From an uncultured Pseudomonadota bacterium (lineage in GTDB: Bacteria; Pseudomonadota; Gammaproteobacteria; Burkholderiales; SG8-41), in NCBI GenBank assembly GCA_946885605.1, contig CAMPGR010000094.1:1-14710 (forward strand): DNA of 14,710 bases, read 5' to 3'. Shown here piece after piece: positions 8,101 to 14,312 of the stretch (position 1 is its first letter; every line of letters begins with the position of its first letter). A program made the translations under genes and the position numbers. A model generated the notes under the pieces. The model searched no databases and was not told the origin of the DNA. It was given only the letters and a program-made list of their open reading frames with translations.

Positions 8101-9153
8101 ATGGGTAAAAGGATCGTAGTGGTGGGAGCGGGCGCGATCGGCGGTTACGCCGGCGGCCACATGACGCGCGCGGGGCACGACGTCACGCTGATCGATCCGT
8201 GGCCCGAGCATGTCGAATACATGCGCGCCCACGGCCTGCAGCTTTCGGGACTCACGCCGGGCGAGCGGCACTCGATCCCGGTGAATGCGATCCATTTGTG
8301 CGAAGTGCAAAGCCTGATGAAGGGGCGGCCGGTCGATATCGCGTTCATCTGCGTCAAGTCGTACGACACGGAATGGGCGACGCATCTCATCCGGCCCTAT
8401 CTCGCGCCGGACGGCTTCGTCGTTTCGCTCCAGAACTGCATCAACGAGGAGCGCATCGCGGCGATCGTCGGCTGGGGCAAGACGCTCGGCTGCATCGCGA
8501 GCCTCGTCGCCGCCGAATTGTACGAGCCGGGCCACATCAAGCGCACGGTGCCGCTCGGCGGCGACAAGCACATCGTATTCCGCGTGGGAGAGGTCCACGG
8601 CCGCATCAGCAAGCGCGCGGAGGAGCTCGCCGATCTCCTGCGCGCCGCGGACAGCGCGAAGGTCACCACCAATCTGTGGGGCGAGCGCTGGTCGAAGCTC
8701 GTCGTCAATTCGATGCGTAACGGCCTTTCCGCGGCAAGCGGATTGAATGGCAATGCGCGCGACAGTGCCGAAGGCTCGCGCTGGCTCTCCATCCGCCTGG
8801 GGTCCGAAGCCGTGCGCGTGGGCCAGGCGCTCGGCTATCAGCTCGAGCGCATGCTCGGCATGGAGCCCGAGACGCTGGCGCGCGCCGGCGAGGGCAACAA
8901 AGATGCGCTCGCCGAAATCGTCGATATCCTGCTCGAAGGCGCAAGGAAACGCTCCGACGAGCAGCGCCCCTCGATGGCGCAGGACATCGCAAAGGGCCGC
9001 CGCACCGAAACCGACTTCATCAACGGCTATGTGTCGGCGAAAGGTGACGAAATCCGCATCCCGGCGCCGACGCATGCGAAGATGAACGAGATCGTCCGGC
9101 GGGTCGAGCGCGGGGAGCTGCGCGCAAGCCCCGACAACATCGCAGGACTGTAA
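8101..9153 (+). CDS. Ketopantoate reductase-like (ApbA/PanE family) dehydrogenase
   Basis: A 350-residue member of the 2-dehydropantoate 2-reductase family, which reduces 2-oxoacids with NAD(P)H. The N-terminal Rossmann fold carries GAGAIGG (residues 9-15). Family catalytic and binding residues align as K86 (ICVKSYD), N112 (QNCIN), K199 and N203 (WSKLVVNSM), S291 and E303 (RPSMAQDI through TETDFINGY). It is about 45 residues longer than E. coli PanE. The second beta strand ends in D32 (TLIDPW) where the E. coli enzyme has Arg, which suggests NADH preference (inference). Lying inside a transporter and hydro-lyase operon and 21 bases before the receptor gene, it more likely acts on a cluster-specific 2-oxoacid than in pantothenate synthesis, though a true PanE cannot be excluded. 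AGGT at 8090-8093 precedes the ATG. Confidence 0.82.
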   Translation: MGKRIVVVGAGAIGGYAGGHMTRAGHDVTLIDPWPEHVEYMRAHGLQLSGLTPGERHSIPVNAIHLCEVQSLMKGRPVDIAFICVKSYDTEWATHLIRPYLAPDGFVVSLQNCINEERIAAIVGWGKTLGCIASLVAAELYEPGHIKRTVPLGGDKHIVFRVGEVHGRISKRAEELADLLRAADSAKVTTNLWGERWSKLVVNSMRNGLSAASGLNGNARDSAEGSRWLSIRLGSEAVRVGQALGYQLERMLGMEPETLARAGEGNKDALAEIVDILLEGARKRSDEQRPSMAQDIAKGRRTETDFINGYVSAKGDEIRIPAPTHAKMNEIVRRVERGELRASPDNIAGL

Positions 9154-9174
9154 AACATCAGGAGAGGAAGAGAA

Positions 9175-10167
9175 ATGTCGTCGCAACCACGCCTCTTCAC
9201 TGCCGCCGCGCTCGGCATCGGGATCCTTGCCTTGGCGGATGGCCCCGCCGCGCAGAGCGCCTGGAAGCCCGAACGCAACGTCGAGATCGTCGTCAACACG
9301 GCGCCGGGAAGCGGACAGGACACGACCGCGCGAACCGTGCAGAAGATCCTGCAGGAGCGCCGCCTCGTCGAGTCGCCCCTCACGGTGATGAACAAGCCCG
9401 GCGGCGGCGGTGCCGTGGCGTACAACTACCTCAACCAGCAGCAGGGGAACGGCCACTACGTCGCGATTGCGTCGAAGAGTCTGCTCACGAATCACATCAT
9501 GGGCCGCAACCCCATCACGTATTCCGACGTGACGCCGCTCGCGATCCTGTTCGGCGAGTACATCTCGGTGGCGGTGAAGGCGGACTCCGACATCAAGAGC
9601 GGGAAGGACTTGATCGAGCGGATCAGGAAGGATCCCGGCGCCTACAGCTTCGGCGTCGCGACGAGTCTCGGCAATCCGAATCACCAGGGCGTCGCGATGG
9701 CGCTCAAGGAAGCCGGCATAGACGTGAAGAAGCTCAAGAACGTGGTCTTCCAGTCGGGCGGCAACGCCATCACCGCGCTCCTCGGCGGGCATGTGAACGT
9801 GGTGCCCGGTTCAGTCGGATTGATGCTGAAGCACGTGGAAGCGGGTAATGTTCGGTTGATCGCGATTGCCGCGCCGCAGCGGCTACCGGGCATCTTCGCG
9901 CAGACGCCCACATGGCGCGAACAGGGCGCGAGCGCCATCGTTTCCAACTGGCGCGGGCTGGTGGGCCCGAAAGGCGTGACGCCTGTGCAGACCGCTTACT
10001 GGGATCGCGCGCTCAAGGGCATGACGACGTCGGAGGAGTGGAAGCAGGGCCTCGAACGCAACTACTGGGCGGACGATTACATGCCGAGCGCGGAGACCCG
10101 CAAGTACATGGAAACGGAGTACGGGCAGCTCAAGTCGTTCCTCGTCGACCTCGAGCTTGCGAAGTAG
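9175..10167 (+). CDS. TTT transporter periplasmic receptor (Bug/TctC family)
   Basis: A 330-residue extracytoplasmic solute-binding protein that would capture the substrate and deliver it to TctBA. The N-terminus (about residues 1-27) is a signal peptide with a hydrophobic AAALGIGILALA core and likely cleavage around AAQS-A. The mature protein starts with a Bug-type strand and loop, VEIVVNTAPGSGQDTTAR, followed by VMNKPGGGGAVAYNYL, both typical ligand-loop regions, and a late NWRGLVGPKGV block. A strong Shine-Dalgarno (AGGAGAGGAAG) precedes the ATG. It is separated from tctBA by two enzyme genes, yet is the only receptor in the window, so pairing is probable. It ends 6 bases before leuC, implying co-transcription. 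Bug receptors bind many carboxylates and the ligand cannot be read from the sequence. Confidence 0.93.
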   Translation: MSSQPRLFTAAALGIGILALADGPAAQSAWKPERNVEIVVNTAPGSGQDTTARTVQKILQERRLVESPLTVMNKPGGGGAVAYNYLNQQQGNGHYVAIASKSLLTNHIMGRNPITYSDVTPLAILFGEYISVAVKADSDIKSGKDLIERIRKDPGAYSFGVATSLGNPNHQGVAMALKEAGIDVKKLKNVVFQSGGNAITALLGGHVNVVPGSVGLMLKHVEAGNVRLIAIAAPQRLPGIFAQTPTWREQGASAIVSNWRGLVGPKGVTPVQTAYWDRALKGMTTSEEWKQGLERNYWADDYMPSAETRKYMETEYGQLKSFLVDLELAK

Positions 10168-10173
10168 AGCGGT

Positions 10174-11583
10174 ATGACCACCGCGACGATGTTCGAGAAG
10201 ATCTGGCGCCGCCACGTGATCGCGGAGGAAGCGGGGGAGCTGCTGCTCCACATCGACCGCGCGCTGATCCACGAGGGTTCGTCGCACGCTTTCGCGCAGC
10301 TCGAAAAGCAGCAGCGTGAAGTCGCCCGTCCGCGCCAGGTCTTCGCGTTTACCGACCATTACGTGCCGACGACGGGGCGCGACAAGGGCGTGGACGGCAT
10401 CGCGATGCCCGAAATCCGCAACATGGTGATCAACCTCACCAGGAATGCCGCGAAGCACGGCATCACGCTCTTCGGGTTCGACGACGAACGGCAGGGCATA
10501 CTGCATATCGTGCCGCCGGAGCAGGGCATCACGCAGCCCGGCCTCGTCATCTGCGGCGCTGACTCGCACACTTCGACGCACGGCGCATTCGGATGTCTCG
10601 CCTTCGGCATCGGCGCCTCGGAAATGATGCACGTGATGGCGACGCAGACCTTGTGGCAGCGGGTGCCGAAGACGATGCGCATCACGATCGACAGTCGGCT
10701 CGGTTTCGGCGTGACGCCCAAAGACGTCATCCTTGCCATCATCGCGAAGATCGGCGCCGGCGGCGGCGTCGGTCACGTCATCGAGTATGCGGGCCCGGTG
10801 ATCAAGTCGATGACCATGGAAGGGCGGATGACGGTCTGCAACATGTCGATCGAAGCGGGTGCGCGCGCCGGGATGGTGGCGCCGGACGACACCACGTTCG
10901 AGTACATGGCGGGCCGGCCGTATGCGCCGAAGGGCGCGCACTGGGACGAGGCGCTCGCGCTCTGGAAGACGCTGCCGTCCGATGCGGACGCGACGTTCGA
11001 CAGAGAATTGAAGCTCGATGGCGCGGCGATCGCGCCGATGGTGACATGGGGGACGAGTCCCGAGCACGCTTCGCCGGTTACGGGAGTGGTTCCCGATCCC
11101 GCACGGGCGCCGGATGAAGCGAAGCGCGCCGAGATCGCTGCGGCGCTCGAGTACCAGGGACTCACCCCCGGCATGGCACTTTCGGAGATCGCGATCGACC
11201 GCGTATTCATCGGCTCCTGCACCAACAGCCGCATCGAGGATCTGCGCGCTGCAGCGGAAGTCGCCCTGCGTGGGCGCGCGCGTGTGCCGGCGTGGATCGT
11301 GCCGGGCTCGAAAACCGTGAAGCGGCAGGCTGAGAAGGAAGGCCTCGACCGCATCTTCAGGCACGCGGGTTTCGAGTGGCGCGATCCGGGTTGCTCGCTC
11401 TGCACTGCGATCAATGGCGATCAGCTGAAGCCGGGCGAGCGCTGTGCCTCGACCTCCAACCGCAATTTCCGCGGGCGGCAGGGAACGGGCAGCCATACCC
11501 ATCTCGTGAGCCCGCCGATGGCCGCCGCCGCGGCGCTGACGGGACGTCTCACGGATGTCCGCGAGTTGTTAGGAAAAGCATGA
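10174..11583 (+). CDS. leuC: 3-isopropylmalate dehydratase-like large subunit
   Basis: The 469-residue large subunit of an aconitase-superfamily hydro-lyase, the length of bacterial LeuC, resembling E. coli LeuC throughout. Known members isomerise 2- to 3-isopropylmalate, and also citraconate-type or homoaconitate-type substrates, using a [4Fe-4S] cluster. Cluster ligands are C349 (FIGSCTNSRIEDLR), C407 and C410 (PGCSLC). Other blocks are the CGADSHTSTHGAFG segment near 127, MEGRMTVCNMSIEAGARAG near 215, and the C-terminal GERCASTSNRNFRGRQGTG. It follows the receptor gene by 6 bases with little room for a strong ribosome site, suggesting translational coupling. No leuA or clear leuB is adjacent, so a role in leucine synthesis is doubtful here. 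Family assignment is sure; substrate is not. Confidence 0.9.
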   Translation: MTTATMFEKIWRRHVIAEEAGELLLHIDRALIHEGSSHAFAQLEKQQREVARPRQVFAFTDHYVPTTGRDKGVDGIAMPEIRNMVINLTRNAAKHGITLFGFDDERQGILHIVPPEQGITQPGLVICGADSHTSTHGAFGCLAFGIGASEMMHVMATQTLWQRVPKTMRITIDSRLGFGVTPKDVILAIIAKIGAGGGVGHVIEYAGPVIKSMTMEGRMTVCNMSIEAGARAGMVAPDDTTFEYMAGRPYAPKGAHWDEALALWKTLPSDADATFDRELKLDGAAIAPMVTWGTSPEHASPVTGVVPDPARAPDEAKRAEIAAALEYQGLTPGMALSEIAIDRVFIGSCTNSRIEDLRAAAEVALRGRARVPAWIVPGSKTVKRQAEKEGLDRIFRHAGFEWRDPGCSLCTAINGDQLKPGERCASTSNRNFRGRQGTGSHTHLVSPPMAAAAALTGRLTDVRELLGKA

Positions 11584-11632
11584 CGCAAAGGCCGCGAAGG
11601 AAACAAAGGACGCAAAGGAACGCGAAGGATGC
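11584..11632. repeat. Degenerate CGCAAAGG / CGCGAAGG direct repeats
   Basis: Directly after the leuC stop codon come about five loose copies of an 8-10-base unit (CGCAAAGG, CGCGAAGG, ACAAAGG, CGCAAAGG, CGCGAAGG). It is purine-rich and has no coding sense. It looks like a relative of the AACGCCAAGG-type modules at 7843-8082 and sits in the same position relative to its upstream gene. Confidence 0.55.
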
Positions 11633-11646
11633 GTAACAACTGCATT

Positions 11647-11687
11647 CCCTCTCCTCGTAGAACGGGGAGAGGGCTAGGGTGAGGGCC
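11647..11687. repeat. REP-like hairpin between leuC and leuD
   Basis: A 12-pair stem with one G-T pair (11647-11658 with 11662-11673) and a 3-base loop is followed by CTAGGGTGAGGGCC. The CCCTCTCC...GGAGAGGG plus GGGTGAGGG layout is a dispersed repeat common in beta- and gammaproteobacterial genomes (family knowledge from memory). It ends 8 bases before the leuD ATG and could affect relative expression of the two subunits. Confidence 0.65.
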
Positions 11688-11695
11688 GAATAACA

Positions 11696-12322
11696 ATGGA
11701 ACCGTTTACCAGGCTGACAGCTATCGCCGCGCCCATCGACGAGCCCAATGTCGACACCAACCAGCTCTGCCCCACGCGCTTCAACAAAGTCCCGCGCGGG
11801 CCGGGACACGCGCGCATCCTGTTCCACGACCTCCGCTTCACGCTCGACGGCAAGGAAAAGGATTTCATTCTGAACCACGAGCCGTACGCCCGCGCTCGGA
11901 TCATCGTCTCCGACCGCAACTGGGGGTGCGGCTCTTCGCGCGAGAGTGCGGTGTATGCGCTCTACGAATTCGGCATCCGATGCGTCATCGCGCCGAGCTT
12001 CGGCGACATCCATGCAAACAATTGCGCGAAGAACGGGTTGCTTCCCGTCGTGCTCTCCGACGCCGAATGCGCCGCGATCCGGACGCAACTGCATGCGCGA
12101 CCCGGCGCCACGCTGACCGTCGATCTCGCAGCACAAACTGTCATCGATGCCGAAGGCGGCGTGCACCGCTTCGAGATCCACCCGGTGCGCAAGAAGTGCC
12201 TGCTCGAGGGACTGGACGACATCGCGCGCACCCGCCAGTACGCGGAGAGAATCGAAGGGTTCGAAGACGCCTACCGCAACGATTTTCCGTGGCTCTACGC
12301 CGTGGACGGCGCACACCGCTGA
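11696..12322 (+). CDS. leuD: 3-isopropylmalate dehydratase-like small subunit
   Basis: The 208-residue swivel-domain subunit that pairs with the LeuC-like protein and supplies substrate-binding residues. The diagnostic block is WGCGSSRESAVYALYEFG (about residues 75-92), then IAPSFGDIHANNCAKNGLLPVVL, and a C-terminal tail typical of the two-subunit E. coli type (RKKCLLEGLDDI). The early loop reads CPTRFNKVPRGPGHARILF where E. coli LeuD has a TGFGAHLF-type loop, so the substrate pocket probably differs. A 112-base repeat-filled gap separates it from leuC, unusual for subunits that must be made together. The ribosome site is weak (GAGGG at 11681-11685, 10 bases ahead). The last base of its TGA stop is the first base of the next gene's ATG. 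Confidence 0.9.
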   Translation: MEPFTRLTAIAAPIDEPNVDTNQLCPTRFNKVPRGPGHARILFHDLRFTLDGKEKDFILNHEPYARARIIVSDRNWGCGSSRESAVYALYEFGIRCVIAPSFGDIHANNCAKNGLLPVVLSDAECAAIRTQLHARPGATLTVDLAAQTVIDAEGGVHRFEIHPVRKKCLLEGLDDIARTRQYAERIEGFEDAYRNDFPWLYAVDGAHR

Positions 12323-12768
12323 TGCGGGCGCCGCGATTGCGGTGTATCGCGGGAGCGGGATTCAGGCTCGCCGTCTGCGCTCTGGTTTTTCTGGGTATTG
12401 CGCCTGCGGCTTCAGCCGAGTGGATCAAGATGGGCGGGAACGATTCCGTGGACGCCTACATGGATCTGAACCTGCTGGAGAAGAAAGGCGAGTACGTGCT
12501 GTCCTGGCGTCTCTACGATTACCGCTCGCCGCAGAAGGCCTCCGGCGGAAAGACGTTCCGCTCGGCAGCGACACTGGTCGCAACCAAGTGCTCCGACCGG
12601 ACGGAGGCGATGCTGTCCTTCATGCAGTATGCGGAAGCCATGGGGAAAGGGAGTGTGGTTTCCTCACGCGAAGTGCCGCGCGCTGAATGGCAGATCACGA
12701 AGATCGCACCCGGTTCGATCGGCGAGGCGCTGAACAAGGTCGCCTGCCAGCGCTTCAAGCTGTGGTAG
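12322..12768 (+). CDS. Secreted surface-adhesin-E-like protein
   Basis: A small 148-residue exported protein. The ATG overlaps the leuD stop (TGATG), giving translational coupling. Residues 1-32 form a signal peptide: Arg-rich start, hydrophobic AVCALVFLGIAP core, and cleavage after ASA before EWIKMGG. The mature part has the layout of the surface-adhesin protein E domain found in many betaproteobacterial small secreted proteins: a WIK start, a short beta-rich LSWRLYDYRSPQ segment, then KCSDRTEAML with C90 and a terminal VACQRF with C142, which probably form a disulfide, and the APGSIGEALNKVAC block. The function of such proteins outside Haemophilus is unknown. A longer in-frame reading begins upstream inside leuD, but the signal peptide fixes this start. 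A link to the transporter pathway is not evident. Confidence 0.75.
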   Translation: MRAPRLRCIAGAGFRLAVCALVFLGIAPAASAEWIKMGGNDSVDAYMDLNLLEKKGEYVLSWRLYDYRSPQKASGGKTFRSAATLVATKCSDRTEAMLSFMQYAEAMGKGSVVSSREVPRAEWQITKIAPGSIGEALNKVACQRFKLW

Positions 12769-12804
12769 TCCGATCTATGCCACGCGGTTGCCGAGCGATA
12801 TGAG

Positions 12805-13185
12805 ATGAAGGGCCTGTTGCTCGTTGCGTTGGGCGGCGCTTTCGGTTCGGTTGCCCGCTACAAGCTGTCGGGGTGGCTGCTGCATCACACGATCGACTGG
12901 CGGTTCCCCGTGGGAACGTTCACCGTGAACGTTCTCGGCTGCTTCGTCGCCGGAGTGCTAGCCGGTCTCGCAGAGAAACACGCTCTTCTTTCCGCCGATG
13001 CGCGGCTTCTGCTGTTCACAGGGGTGCTTGGAGGCTTTACGACTCTTTCCGCGTTCGGGCTCGAAACCATCTTTCTAATCAAGCGCGGCGACTGGACGAT
13101 GGCAAGCCTCAATATCTTCCTGAGCGTGACGGCTGGCCTTCTCGCTTTATGGATCGGCTTGAGCGTCGTGCCTCACCGGACGTAG
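12805..13185 (+). CDS. crcB: Fluoride channel CrcB/Fluc
   Basis: A 126-residue membrane protein of the Fluc family, which forms dual-topology dimers that export fluoride. Four hydrophobic segments fit the family length. Motifs seen are GGAFGSVARYKLS (residues 10-22), FPVGTFTVNVLGCFVAG (34-50) with the pore Asn N42, and GVLGGFTTLSAFGLET (73-88), which holds the central sodium-site loop. The first Phe of the usual TTFSxF Phe box is Leu (L81) while F84 is kept. The 36-base gap upstream is too short for a fluoride riboswitch and shows none, so expression probably depends on readthrough from upstream genes. The start is the ATG directly before KGLLLVALGG; the ribosome site is weak. Confidence 0.93.
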   Translation: MKGLLLVALGGAFGSVARYKLSGWLLHHTIDWRFPVGTFTVNVLGCFVAGVLAGLAEKHALLSADARLLLFTGVLGGFTTLSAFGLETIFLIKRGDWTMASLNIFLSVTAGLLALWIGLSVVPHRT

Positions 13186-13196
13186 CGACCTGGGGT

Positions 13197-13213
13197 AGCG
13201 ACATGTTGTCGCT
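13197..13213. terminator. Hairpin between convergent genes, possible bidirectional terminator
   Basis: A perfect 7-bp stem (AGCGACA / TGTCGCT) with a 3-base loop lies in the 56-base gap between the converging crcB and cytochrome genes. No strong T-run flanks it on either side, so efficiency is doubtful, but the position fits a shared terminator. Confidence 0.4.
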
Positions 13214-13241
13214 GCGCTGTAATTCACCACATGATGCGTCA

Positions 13242-14201
13242 TCACGGCTCCAGTGATGCGGCATAGGCCACGAGCGCAATCATGTCTTCGGTCGTAAGGT
13301 TTTCCACACTCGGTCTCATCTGCGCGCTCCCCGGCCCCGCGCGCATTCCATGCTTGAACTCATAGAGCTGCCGGAACGCATAAGTGGGCGGCCGGCTCGC
13401 GATGCCCGGAACCGATGCCAGGCCTTTCAGGTCCGTTCCGTGGCAGCTTGCACACGCAACGGTTTTCCCCCCACCACCGGTGGTGGCGAGATTGCGCCCT
13501 TTCTCGATGCTGCCGACGGGCACATAGGCGACGAACGTCACACGGGAATCGCGGTTGGCGAAACGCTGCACATTTTCCGCAACCTCGATGATGCGCTGAC
13601 CGATAGGCTCGCTTTCTTTTGTGGCGCTCGGAACGAGATACCAGGCGCTCACTTCAGTCTTGGGAACGGTCTCGGATTCCCTGACGGTCACGATCCGGTT
13701 GAACTTCAGAGATGAAAAATATCTGGCCGATTCGTCGATTTCGGCATCGGTCACGTGCTGGGACAATGCCATCATCAACTTCGCGGGCACTCTGTTGGCG
13801 ACCGCGGTTTTTCTCGCACCGCTTTTGAAGTCGCGCATCTGTTGGGCGATATATTCGGCGGGAAGGCCGGCGAGGCTCGAATTTTCCGGACCGCCCGTTC
13901 CCCCGACGCGATGACAGACGCCGCAAGCCTGAACCACCGGCTTCCTGCCGCGCGCGACGATTTCCGGCATGGGAGGATGATCTTGTGGATGCCAGTCCGG
14001 AGCGGCGAAAAGGTCCCGCAACTGCGTCAGCGAAAAAGTTGCGCTGCTACCCGGGACCGTCCGTAAGCTGCCGTCATCTGGCGCCGGCTTGAATCCCGGA
14101 GGATTCATCGGATAAGCCCAGCTCGGCGGTGTCTCGGCAGCTTGGACGCTTGAAATCACACCCGAGGCGGTGATTATTGCAACGAGGCACGTCAGCTTCA
14201 T
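13242..14201 (-). CDS. Diheme cytochrome c, c4-like
   Basis: A 319-residue periplasmic electron carrier. Residues 1-21 are a signal peptide (MKLTCLVAIITAS core, cleavage near VQA-A). Two heme c sites are present, C93-xx-C96-H97 (ACGVCHR) and C250-xx-C253-H254 (ACASCHG). Likely distal Met ligands are M143 or M144 (KLMMALSQ) and M295 (AQMRPSVE), giving two c-type domains joined by a long middle segment (about 165-235). This makes it larger than classical cytochrome c4 (about 190-210 residues). The ATG at 14201 is chosen over one 32 codons upstream because it has a near-perfect ribosome site and starts the signal peptide. It lies 111 bases downstream of an amidohydrolase gene on the same strand and may share its transcript. 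Its redox partner is not in the window. Confidence 0.88.
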   Translation of the reverse strand: MKLTCLVAIITASGVISSVQAAETPPSWAYPMNPPGFKPAPDDGSLRTVPGSSATFSLTQLRDLFAAPDWHPQDHPPMPEIVARGRKPVVQACGVCHRVGGTGGPENSSLAGLPAEYIAQQMRDFKSGARKTAVANRVPAKLMMALSQHVTDAEIDESARYFSSLKFNRIVTVRESETVPKTEVSAWYLVPSATKESEPIGQRIIEVAENVQRFANRDSRVTFVAYVPVGSIEKGRNLATTGGGGKTVACASCHGTDLKGLASVPGIASRPPTYAFRQLYEFKHGMRAGPGSAQMRPSVENLTTEDMIALVAYAASLEP

Positions 14202-14206
14202 GGCAT

Positions 14207-14214
14207 ACCTCCTT
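14207..14214 (-). promoter_or_regulatory. Ribosome binding site that fixes the cytochrome start
   Basis: AAGGAGGT on the minus strand ends 5 bases before the ATG at 14201. It rules out the longer in-frame reading starting at 14297, whose Arg-rich extension would spoil the signal peptide. Confidence 0.8.
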
Positions 14215-14276
14215 GTGCTCTGCTTCGAGCGCCTCGGCCCACACACCGAAGAAGCCATGAGGCGGGAGAGTGTGCG

Positions 14277-14293
14277 CCTCGCAATTCGCGAGG
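14277..14293. repeat. Small inverted repeat between amidohydrolase and cytochrome genes
   Basis: CCTCGC / GCGAGG forms a 6-bp stem with a 5-base loop, about 20 bases after the amidohydrolase stop. It lacks a following T-run on either strand. It may be a weak terminator or a processing site; low certainty. Confidence 0.3.
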
Positions 14294-14312
14294 TCAATGT
14301 CCGGCTGCTCTC

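Noticed and set aside
8053..9792. 579-codon minus-strand frame across the KPR-like and receptor genes
   Set aside because: It covers two well-supported plus-strand genes, and its Arg/His/Asp-rich composition is typical of an antisense shadow.
9883..11502. 539-codon minus-strand frame opposite leuC
   Set aside because: It is antisense to a fully conserved LeuC with Fe-S ligands, with no motif or ribosome site support.
11584..11632. Possible CRISPR-like repeat tract
   Set aside because: Units are only 8-10 bases, degenerate, and have no spacers of regular length, so it is an intergenic repeat.
12769..12804. Fluoride riboswitch before crcB
   Set aside because: The gap is only 36 bases, and no pseudoknot-forming crcB-motif elements are visible.
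14202..14297. N-terminal extension of the cytochrome to an ATG at 14297
   Set aside because: The extension is Arg-rich and would bury the signal peptide. AAGGAGGT sits immediately before the ATG at 14201.
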